Below, piece after piece: positions 51,591-58,664 of a stretch of DNA of 64,000 nt; position 1 is the first letter of the stretch; every line of letters begins with the position of its first letter. The position numbers and the translations under genes are program-made. Source of the stretch: QIJE01 sp048541835. Lineage in GTDB: Bacteria > SZUA-79 > Acidulodesulfobacterales > Acidulodesulfobacteraceae. The notes below the pieces were generated by a model that saw only the letters and a program-made list of their open reading frames with translations, was not told where the DNA came from and made no database searches. The stretch covers positions 62,001-126,000 of the forward strand of contig NZ_JBLEOY010000001.1 of assembly GCF_048541835.1 (NCBI RefSeq). The letters run 5' to 3'.

Positions 51591-52706
51591 TTAAATAGTA
51601 GTCCTGTCGTATAAATTTAAACCCGGTTCGGTATCAGTTTGCGGCAAGATTGCGGCGCCTACTTGTTCTTCTTTTATTTTCGTCGCCGATTCTGAGATCT
51701 CCATCTGCTTCAGCTGACTCTCTATATATCCTAGATTTTTTAAACTTGCCGCATTTTCTTCTGCGATTAACGTTAAAACCGAGCTTTGATATGCATAATA
51801 ATTTGTGCTGTTTTTAAGCCTATTTCCGGTAATTTCCCGCATAAATTCATCACCCTCTAATTCGGCTTTATGTGCCCTTGCTGCAGAAATACCGGCATTA
51901 TAAAGACCTAAAGACGCCGTATCCGACTCAAATCCATTTACTAAGTCGGTGCATCCCCCTACGAGATTTCCGTTGCTATCTATAAAATATCCATTATCGT
52001 AAGAGGGACAGTTTATTTTAGGGCTTACGGCACCGCTATTCCCGTCTGCGTTAAAAATAGCTTCTTCGGTAAATAGTTTGGAATCCTTTTCGAGAGATAT
52101 TTTGTTCAATCTGTTTCCTTCCGAAGCCGAATATCCAGATGTAAAAATGCGAGGACTAACAAAATCGGCGATACCGTCGAGATTTTTAAACTCCATATTT
52201 TCGGAGTTTATTGCAGAAATAATATTTTGCGGCAATGATACCGAAATATCGCTCTCCGTCAAATCCTGAGGAATTTGTTTAAAGGCTTCATTTATTCGTT
52301 CATTAAGATTATCCATACCGTTTACGGCATTTTTCACGGAATTTACAAGATGGCCGAGCTTATCGTAATTAATAATTATATTTTGATAAGATTCCCGCAT
52401 TTTAGAGATATCCGCAGTAAGTTTATCTACGGTCGCCATGGCATCGGAAAGCCCCGGACCCGGATTGAAAAACGGTCCTCCCGAGGCTCCCGGTGCATAT
52501 CCTACGGTTCCGGCAAGCCCCTGAAGGGCTGAAAAAGCACTGCCGGCAGCGGTTTCCACCGACTGAATCTGTTCCGAAATAGCCCCTATATCTGGAATTG
52601 GAATACTCATTCCGTGAGATACTCCGGTATAACATATACCCGCGATAGATATAATTACTAAAAATGGCAAAAATATTTTTTTCTTTCTGTTTTTATTTCG
52701 TTTCAT
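51591..52706 (-). CDS. VirB5/TrbJ-like secreted protein
   Basis: A 371-residue secreted protein from ATG 52706. A basic start (KRNKNRKKKIFLPFLVIISIAGICYT) serves as signal peptide. The mature start has two Gly/Pro-rich tracts (FSALQGLAGTVGYAPGASGG) followed by long helices that hold MRESYQNIIINYDKLGHLVNSVKNAVNG. The TrbJ/VirB5 family fits this helical layout and position. The frame remains open to TTG 52775 inside virB4, but ATG 52706 is preferred because it begins the signal peptide. Neither has a good ribosome site. It is probably a pilus-tip or periplasmic accessory. Confidence 0.65.
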   Translation of the reverse strand: MKRNKNRKKKIFLPFLVIISIAGICYTGVSHGMSIPIPDIGAISEQIQSVETAAGSAFSALQGLAGTVGYAPGASGGPFFNPGPGLSDAMATVDKLTADISKMRESYQNIIINYDKLGHLVNSVKNAVNGMDNLNERINEAFKQIPQDLTESDISVSLPQNIISAINSENMEFKNLDGIADFVSPRIFTSGYSASEGNRLNKISLEKDSKLFTEEAIFNADGNSGAVSPKINCPSYDNGYFIDSNGNLVGGCTDLVNGFESDTASLGLYNAGISAARAHKAELEGDEFMREITGNRLKNSTNYYAYQSSVLTLIAEENAASLKNLGYIESQLKQMEISESATKIKEEQVGAAILPQTDTEPGLNLYDRTTI

Positions 52707-52731
52707 AATGTTTTTTAAATTTTGCGTTATT

Positions 52732-55332
52732 TCAAACCGTAATCCCGTAAGGACCATTGGGATATTTTTCTGCAAGTATGTACAATCTGTCTTTTAATGA
52801 TTTATCCGGATATGCTTCCTCTACAAGCTTTTCTATTTCTTCGTCTTCGGATGATTTACAATAGAGCCAATATTCAAAGGGGCTCGGCGTATTCCTTATT
52901 ACCGAAGAATCCGTCCCGAATTTTAAAAAATATTCGGCATAATGTCCCTTCACAACTTTAAGGTTTTTTACTATATTTATCTCTCTTTTGCTTAGTCCGC
53001 AGGCGATTAAATCGCTACCCGAGACATTGCCGTCCAATTGACAAAATATCTTTACGGACGAGTTTTCTATAATGCTTCTACCGACGGTTCCGGCTTTTAG
53101 TAAGTCACCCGGCTCTTGAGTTATAGTCCACACCATTGAACCCCATTTGGCGGATATTTTATAGAGATGCATTATTAGTTCCGAAATCTTAGGATCGCTC
53201 ATAAACTCCCAACATTCATCATAAAAGAAAAAAACCCTCGCCGACTTGTCATACATTTTTTTGAAGGAAAGATTTTTTATTATCGCGAACACGACCTTTT
53301 GTAAGTCATCGTGCCCTTTTAGTTTCTGCAAATCAAAAATGACAATTTTATTATTTATATCTATACCTTTTTTTCTATTCAGCAAAATACTGTAAGGCGA
53401 AGAAACGTCTGTCCATTGAAAGAGGCCCTTTCCCATTTCCAGCGCCCTTTTTTTATCTGAAGCATCTCTAGCTTCGTTATAATCGAATAAGATGTTATTT
53501 ATGTCGGAAATTACGGGCATATCGCCGTCGTCCATTATCCCGTCGTAAGCAGACCGAATAGCGCGCGTTATAATAGTTTTATCGTTTGGAGACAGATTTT
53601 TTTCAGGCTCGACCATTAAGCCTATGATTCCGGTTAGAAACACCATTATATCCGGATCGAATATTTCTTCCCCGTTTACATTTTTAACCGCATACTTTTT
53701 AGGGGGAAAGGGATTAATGCAGTAACTGCCATCCATATCGAGCTCTATGTAGTCTCCATTAAATATTTTACAGAACTTCTTATACGTGCCACCTATATCT
53801 ACACCTATTATGTGATAATTTTCACCGGATATATAAAAATCGGAAAGAAATCCGTTAAGCATAAAACCCTTTCCACTTCTGGTTTTACCGAAAACTATCC
53901 CATGTTTAGACGGCAGCGGGTTGTTGTAAAGGTCTAATTTTACCGCTTCGCCCCTATTATTAATCAACGGCACCGCGCACCTTTCCGTTCCCCTGAAGCC
54001 TTCGTGTAAAGGAAAAAATGCCGCCGCAGGCAATGAAATAGCCGTTTTAAAACGCCTGTTAAAACGAGCTTGCCCAGGAAGAAACGAGAAAAACAGATTA
54101 TGGTGCTCCATATTATCTACAATGCCTTCCATTCCGTCGTAATTTTTAAACGCTTCCAATATTTTTGCCGCACGCAAGCCAAGTTCTTCCGGTTTTTTGG
54201 ATTTGATTCTTACACATAAGGAAAATTCGACAATCTTTTTTTGCATTTTGGAAACGGATTTCAAAAAATCGTCTAACTGCTCCGTTATATTTGCCCCCTT
54301 ATAATCGATATATCCTCCGCCTACGGCTTCGGTGAGGCTTGCCTTAATGTTTCTATCCGTCTGTATTTTTTCTATCGTTCTGTCCTGATCCGGTATATTA
54401 TAAGCTACGGAAATATCGTAAGGAAAAACACTACTATAATTTTCAGAACTGCCGAAACCGGAAGCATAGGCGGAATTACTTATATTTAAAAGGGACGTTA
54501 TCCCTAAAGCAGTGATATGTGTCGGCAATCCGTGCATATTTATAAATTTATAGTAATAATCGTCTATATAGAAATAATCTCTCTCAATTTTTGCGTGGGA
54601 ATATATTAATCGGCTCCTAAATGTCGTTTCATCCGATATATCTTCCCATTTCGGCGCACCCACTGCAATTGACCTTTCCGGATTTAATTCCTTATAAAAA
54701 TAATCCGTAAGCTCCTGATTGCCCATTTTCTTTAAACCTATATTTAGCCTCGAGGATATAAAACTAAGGTTATTTTCTATATTTTCAAATCTTTTTTCGA
54801 TTAATTTCCAATCTATTTCGGTATTTTTCTTTGAAACAGAATTTATAACATTAGAAACATTGATTTTAAAAAAGCCGGAAGCATAAATGGAAAGTTTGGA
54901 TAAAAAACCGTCACCGGCTTTTTCCTTTAATCTTAAACCGTTCAAGGAACAAAAAAGATAAATTTTAATATTCTTTATACTTGTTTCTCTTAGAGACTTA
55001 AGCTTATCTTCCTTTATATACCTAAAACCTTCCGGGGGTATTGACGACCTTTCGTAATTGGATATAAATTCGTTATTTTTGTCTTCTATTTTATATATCC
55101 ATTGAAGGCTTACGTTCTCGTCTAAGAGATTGAGCAAGATATCGTTTACGTATGCCGCGTCATTGACCACTTCGTCTTCGGAGAGGTAATAGTCAAATCC
55201 TCTTACTTTAAAACCGACGGTAACGGAACCGTCTATTCCGACGATAATTTTATCGTAAATAGACAAAAGATTGACATAGCTATTAAAAGATTCGTTCTTG
55301 TTTATAGTTTTAACAACTGTTTTCATTAGCAT
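52732..55332 (-). CDS. virB4: VirB4/TraC-type T4SS ATPase
   Basis: An 866-residue cytoplasmic ATPase that powers pilus assembly and transfer. The N-terminal half lacks motifs. Walker A is IVFGKTRSGKGFML (~480-495), and Walker B is RVFFFYDECWEF (~690), followed by GSMVWTITQEP and the late RSIIENSSVKIF block, all typical of VirB4/TraC. Length matches TraC-type proteins. It is the largest gene of the operon. An ATG three residues later (55326) is equally possible as start. Confidence 0.92.
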   Translation of the reverse strand: MLMKTVVKTINKNESFNSYVNLLSIYDKIIVGIDGSVTVGFKVRGFDYYLSEDEVVNDAAYVNDILLNLLDENVSLQWIYKIEDKNNEFISNYERSSIPPEGFRYIKEDKLKSLRETSIKNIKIYLFCSLNGLRLKEKAGDGFLSKLSIYASGFFKINVSNVINSVSKKNTEIDWKLIEKRFENIENNLSFISSRLNIGLKKMGNQELTDYFYKELNPERSIAVGAPKWEDISDETTFRSRLIYSHAKIERDYFYIDDYYYKFINMHGLPTHITALGITSLLNISNSAYASGFGSSENYSSVFPYDISVAYNIPDQDRTIEKIQTDRNIKASLTEAVGGGYIDYKGANITEQLDDFLKSVSKMQKKIVEFSLCVRIKSKKPEELGLRAAKILEAFKNYDGMEGIVDNMEHHNLFFSFLPGQARFNRRFKTAISLPAAAFFPLHEGFRGTERCAVPLINNRGEAVKLDLYNNPLPSKHGIVFGKTRSGKGFMLNGFLSDFYISGENYHIIGVDIGGTYKKFCKIFNGDYIELDMDGSYCINPFPPKKYAVKNVNGEEIFDPDIMVFLTGIIGLMVEPEKNLSPNDKTIITRAIRSAYDGIMDDGDMPVISDINNILFDYNEARDASDKKRALEMGKGLFQWTDVSSPYSILLNRKKGIDINNKIVIFDLQKLKGHDDLQKVVFAIIKNLSFKKMYDKSARVFFFYDECWEFMSDPKISELIMHLYKISAKWGSMVWTITQEPGDLLKAGTVGRSIIENSSVKIFCQLDGNVSGSDLIACGLSKREINIVKNLKVVKGHYAEYFLKFGTDSSVIRNTPSPFEYWLYCKSSEDEEIEKLVEEAYPDKSLKDRLYILAEKYPNGPYGITV

Positions 55333-55350
55333 TATATCTGCCCCGCAAAT

Positions 55351-55653
55351 TTATGGATTAGGATTTATATGATTTTTATCCGCTTCCGCAACAAAAAGTA
55401 TTTTATTTGCAAAAAGAAACGACAAAAGTGAAGTCGTATAGAAGTCCGGCTTGCCTTTTTTATATTTTCTTAAAAAAATTAAAAAAGATATGTCAATTAA
55501 TATCGCAAGAATAACAACTTTTTTTAGTATAAGAATAGAGGCCATCGTAAAGAATATAAATAGTCCCCAGTCGTAAATCTCTAATCCAAATCTGGTGATC
55601 CTGCCATATATTTTATCGTGAATTTTAAATTCGGTATAATTATCGTCTTTCAT
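55351..55653 (-). CDS. VirB3/TraL-like small membrane protein
   Basis: A 100-residue protein with one long or two close hydrophobic segments (LFIFFTMASILILKKVVILAILIDISFLIFL) between a polar N-terminus (HDKIYGRITRFGLEIYDWG) and a basic tail (RKYKKGKPDFYTTSLLS). VirB3 and TraL have the same size, topology and location before virB4. Its ATG overlaps the virB2 stop (TAATG). Confidence 0.65.
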   Translation of the reverse strand: MKDDNYTEFKIHDKIYGRITRFGLEIYDWGLFIFFTMASILILKKVVILAILIDISFLIFLRKYKKGKPDFYTTSLLSFLFANKILFVAEADKNHINPNP

Positions 55654-56159
55654 TATGGCTGTCCCACCGTCGTTGCTCCGTTTCCGGCTCCGATATTCAT
55701 TCCGCCGGCAGAACCGCCGGCACTCTGAACGATGCCGAGTATGGCTCCGGTTATAGTGGGCGCAAGCATAACTCCGGTACCGGCTGCCGCCGTTACAAAT
55801 GCTTTCCTTGCGGCATCCGGTTTGTGCTGCTTTATATCATAAAATCCCTTTATGAGACCCAGTGTAAGCGTAGCCGGAGCAAGTCTATAGCAAATCCACG
55901 TAGTAGCCTCGTTTAATATGCCTGACGCCCCTATTCCCAGCGAGCCCTGATTTAAATTTATAAATGCAAACGCATGAGAACTCAAAGACAAAACGGAACC
56001 GAAAATAAAAAACGATATAAAAATTCTTTCCATGGTGTTTTTCCTCTTGAGATCAAATTTTTTCCGATAAAAAAAACCCGATTGTATTTCAACCGCAACT
56101 GAGATAGAGTACTCGTTCAACAGGTTCAAACAGTAGACGATTTTATTTTTTTTCGACAT
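55653..56159 (-). CDS. VirB2/TrbC-like pilin
   Basis: A 168-residue protein: leader ~1-65 that includes a signal segment (RIFISFFIFGSVLSLSSHAFA), then a mature part with two hydrophobic helices (WICYRLAPATLTLGLIKGFYD and FVTAAAGTGVMLAPTITGAILGI) and a glycine-rich tail. Long leaders and two-helix mature parts are typical of conjugative pilins. ATG 56159 is chosen because GGAGGAAGAGG lies just before it. The internal ATG at the signal peptide (about 56031) also has an AGAGGAAAA site. First gene of the T4SS operon. Confidence 0.65.
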   Translation of the reverse strand: MSKKNKIVYCLNLLNEYSISVAVEIQSGFFYRKKFDLKRKNTMERIFISFFIFGSVLSLSSHAFAFINLNQGSLGIGASGILNEATTWICYRLAPATLTLGLIKGFYDIKQHKPDAARKAFVTAAAGTGVMLAPTITGAILGIVQSAGGSAGGMNIGAGNGATTVGQP

Positions 56160-56463
56160 CCTCTTCCTCCAATTAAATTTTAGATTAAATTTATAATTCC
56201 AAACTGATTTTAAGATATTTATATCATTTTAATGTTTAAATATTATGAAAAATATATTAAAAGCAGGTTAATTTAATATTGCATTCCGGTTACAAAAAAG
56301 TATAAAGGATCTGCTATATGCAATATTGCATAACAAACGAAGCCTGAATTTAATATAAATTTAATCAAATTGAAACAAAAACATCATGAAATTGTAATGT
56401 TATTATGATTAAATAAAAACTCAATTTGATAATATAATCTTAACATTTGACGGAGGTAACGCT
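56160..56463. promoter_or_regulatory. Divergent T4SS control region with 16-bp perfect palindrome
   Basis: This 304-base gap holds the start signals of the T4SS operon (minus) and of the 56464 gene (plus). TATGCAATATTGCATA at 56317-56332 is a perfect palindrome, and half of it (AATATTGCAT) recurs near 56275. It is a candidate operator able to control both directions. TATAAT lies just before the plus-strand gene (about 56435-56440), with GGAGG immediately upstream of its start. A minus-strand -10 could not be fixed with confidence in the AT-rich DNA. Confidence 0.55.
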
Positions 56464-56805
56464 ATGAAAGCAAAAACATCTGCTGAAAACAGAAGAAAAA
56501 GATTAAAGGCAAAGTCAAAACTAAAAAGTTTTCAAGAATTTGTAGACGACACATGCGCCGCATTATCTAAAAGAAGAGAAATTGAAGAACTAATGGGGCG
56601 CGTTATCATATTAAAGTCGAATGATGTTTTAAGGGAGATAGAAATAAAGGACAAAAACAACAAGATCTTAATGAATAAAAAAGACGAGGTGAAAACTGCG
56701 AATGCAAACGATATGAATATGAACAGCAAACAAGAAGACAACGAAAAAAAAGAGAAAGAGGAAGAAACTTTAAATACTTTAAGGTATGCAGAAGACTACG
56801 AGTAA
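56464..56805 (+). CDS. Small charged protein divergent from the T4SS operon
   Basis: A 113-residue, very hydrophilic protein. The first 25 residues are Lys/Arg-rich (KAKTSAENRRKRLKAKSKLK). A helical part follows (FQEFVDDTCAALSKRREIEELMGRVIILKSNDVLREIEI), then an Asn/Lys/Glu tail. There is no recognised domain. The basic start could bind DNA or RNA. GACGGAGGTAA lies five bases before the ATG, an excellent ribosome site. Its position opposite the T4SS suggests a regulator or substrate, but this is inference. Confidence 0.6.
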   Translation: MKAKTSAENRRKRLKAKSKLKSFQEFVDDTCAALSKRREIEELMGRVIILKSNDVLREIEIKDKNNKILMNKKDEVKTANANDMNMNSKQEDNEKKEKEEETLNTLRYAEDYE

Positions 56806-56911
56806 AAATAAGATTTTCCGCATAATTTCCTTAACGGAAATAGCATTGAACGAAATATCCAATATGGCTAAGGCAGGAAATTTGCGCTCTATATCTCAAA
56901 ATATAACTTAA
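56786..56911 (+). CDS. Possible 41-residue protein overlapping the end of the 56464 gene
   Basis: ATG 56786 follows AAGG and opens 41 codons (starts MQKTTSKNKIFRII, ends RSISQNIT) to TAA 56909-56911. The amino-acid make-up looks natural and translation could be coupled to the gene it overlaps. I recognise no homology; it may be chance. Confidence 0.35.
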   Translation: MQKTTSKNKIFRIISLTEIALNEISNMAKAGNLRSISQNIT

Positions 56912-56970
56912 AAAATATTCCGGCGATACCGGAGCATTGCGGAAGGGACAAGAATGGGAGATAAGATTTT

Positions 56971-57750
56971 CTATAAACGGTTTCTATACTTCAAAAATAA
57001 TCTTTTTAAAAAAGTATTTTTAGGAACGACATTTACCCTTATTCTTGCTATCAAGTCCCCATTTTTTCCACCGAAAATCCCGATATCGCCGATATTTTTA
57101 AAAGTTATGATTTTACCGTCAATCAATATGTCATTAGCATTGAATTTCAACGATATTTCCTCGTTAGCCCTAATTCTCCCCAAACCGTTGCAATTTTGAC
57201 ATTTATACATAAACACATCGCCGTAACCGTTGCAATTCTGACATATCTCATCTAAATTAGTTTCAGGATTTTTAGTAACACCGTAACCGTTGCACCGAAT
57301 ACAGGATACGGCAAGCGTACCGGGTTGCTTCCCTTCCCCCTCGCATTCCGGACAGACGATGTATCTTGTTACTTTGAATGTCTTAATAATAGATTCATCG
57401 TCAACAAGGTTATCTGCGTTGGATTGGGCGTAGTTAGCCTGTCCGGTGATAGAATCGGCAAAGTAGGCATCTATGAATATATTCGCCCCGTCCCTTAATC
57501 TTTTTCTACAAGAAGTTGCCACATCTGCCGTTCCGGCTCTTTCATTAGGCTGTTTGTACTGTTTGTCGTAAGATTCTCTTAAAAACGGGTTGGAAAGGGT
57601 TTTATATGCCTCGTTTATATCTAAAAATTTACCCGTATTTTCTTTATTCTTATCCGGATGGAAGATCGAAGCAAGCCTGCGGTAACTTGTTTTAATTAAT
57701 TCTTCGCTTGCATTTTTCTCAATCTCTAATATTGCGTAATAATTCTTCAT
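56971..57750 (-). CDS. Short DnaJ-type co-chaperone
   Basis: A 259-residue DnaJ-like protein. J domain at 1-66 (YYAILEIEKNASEELIKTSYRRLASIFHPDKN, with the HPD tripeptide that stimulates DnaK). A ~60-residue linker without the usual Gly/Phe region comes next, then four CxxCxGxG repeats (CPECEGEGK, CIRCNGYGV, CQNCNGYGD, CQNCNGLGR; ~130-200). Only the first part of the C-terminal substrate domain remains (ending LKRLFLKYRNRL). Full DnaJ has about 375 residues, so this is a shortened type. The role may be specialised. Confidence 0.85.
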   Translation of the reverse strand: MKNYYAILEIEKNASEELIKTSYRRLASIFHPDKNKENTGKFLDINEAYKTLSNPFLRESYDKQYKQPNERAGTADVATSCRKRLRDGANIFIDAYFADSITGQANYAQSNADNLVDDESIIKTFKVTRYIVCPECEGEGKQPGTLAVSCIRCNGYGVTKNPETNLDEICQNCNGYGDVFMYKCQNCNGLGRIRANEEISLKFNANDILIDGKIITFKNIGDIGIFGGKNGDLIARIRVNVVPKNTFLKRLFLKYRNRL

Positions 57751-57819
57751 ATATCACGAATACGCGCTCATCAAAAAAGATCTCAATGCGCGTCAGTGCC
57801 GTAATTGGCAATTTTTTAA

Positions 57820-58254
57820 TTAACCTATGGGGGTATTTTCGAAGTCTTGTATTGCTATTCTAAGATATTCAGGTATTCTACGAGGCTTAAAGTCCTTGTT
57901 GCTTACACATACCAAAACAGTATTGCCCTTTGCTATCCGAATTTTTCCGCCATTTTTTTCTTTCACTACTTCATATAAAAAATTAAAGCTTGAATTCCTG
58001 ACATATTCTATTTTTGTGAATATTCTTAAATCATCGTCGTAACGTGCTGGGTTATAATATTTACAGTTAGATTCCACTACCATAAAATAAAATCCGTTTT
58101 CTTCAATATCAACATAGTTATGCCCGATATTTTTAAGATACTCCGTTCTCGCCACCTCGAAAAAGACAAAATATTTGCCGTAATAAACGACAGACATTGC
58201 ATCCGTCTCTTCATATCGCACCTTTAATTCGGTATAAAATTTAAAATTATCCAA
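57820..58254 (-). CDS. Hotdog-fold acyl-CoA thioesterase (YbgC/FcbC type)
   Basis: A 144-residue hotdog protein that hydrolyses acyl-CoA or aromatic thioesters. The family motif VRYEETDAMSVVYYGKYFVFFEVARTEYL at ~8-36 contains the catalytic Asp (YEETDAM). The RNSSFNFLYEV strand and GNTVLVCV complete the fold. Start is TTG 58254, which overlaps the stop of the response-regulator gene by 8 bases. A role in quinone or phospholipid metabolism is possible. Confidence 0.85.
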   Translation of the reverse strand: MDNFKFYTELKVRYEETDAMSVVYYGKYFVFFEVARTEYLKNIGHNYVDIEENGFYFMVVESNCKYYNPARYDDDLRIFTKIEYVRNSSFNFLYEVVKEKNGGKIRIAKGNTVLVCVSNKDFKPRRIPEYLRIAIQDFENTPIG

Positions 58255-58621
58255 GTTTTATATATTCCTTCATTTTTTCGTAAAGTAAGTTTTTATTTAT
58301 CGGTTTTTCTACAAAACCGTTAAAACCTAAAGACAATAGGTGTTCTTTATTGCCCGTCATAGCGTGGGCGGTTACTGCAATAACCGGAATATTCCTTGTT
58401 GCGTCGGACTCTTTAAGCCTTTTAAAGACTTCAATGCCGTCTATTCCCGGAAGACCTATGTCTAATAAAATTAAAGATATGTCTAAGTTTTCGCCTATTA
58501 TTTTCAAGGCTTCGTATCCGTCAAACGCTGTTGTTATATTGAGATTAAAGGGCTCTAACAGTGCCTTCAAAAGGTCCATATTAATACTATTATCCTCTAC
58601 AATAATAACTTTATACTGCAT
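58247..58621 (-). CDS. Single-domain response regulator (CheY-like)
   Basis: A 124-residue REC domain: IIVEDNSINMDLL (acidic pocket), phospho-Asp in LILLDIGLPGID near residue 53, T/S switch in VIAVTAHA and the lysine in VEKPIN. There is no output domain, so it probably passes phosphate within a relay or inhibits a kinase. ATG 58621 is chosen because it gives the normal start MQYKVIIVEDN; TTG 58636 extends it by five residues. It lies next to the large hybrid kinase, its likely partner. Confidence 0.9.
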   Translation of the reverse strand: MQYKVIIVEDNSINMDLLKALLEPFNLNITTAFDGYEALKIIGENLDISLILLDIGLPGIDGIEVFKRLKESDATRNIPVIAVTAHAMTGNKEHLLSLGFNGFVEKPINKNLLYEKMKEYIKLG

Positions 58622-58664
58622 ACCCTTGCCTCGCAAAAAATATACAAAATCATTCTATTGATTT

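Noticed and set aside
43206..56159. T4SS region as an integrative conjugative element
   Set aside because: No integrase, relaxase, tRNA-adjacent repeat or attachment repeats were seen at either side. A mobile origin remains possible but is unsupported here.
56934..56950. CCGG hairpin after the small charged gene as a terminator
   Set aside because: The stem has only five pairs and no T-run follows on either strand.
56954..57199. Plus-strand frame of 81 codons opposite the DnaJ gene
   Set aside because: It has a plausible start site, but nearly all of it is the complement of the conserved zinc-finger and C-terminal part of DnaJ, and its residue make-up is that of an antisense frame.
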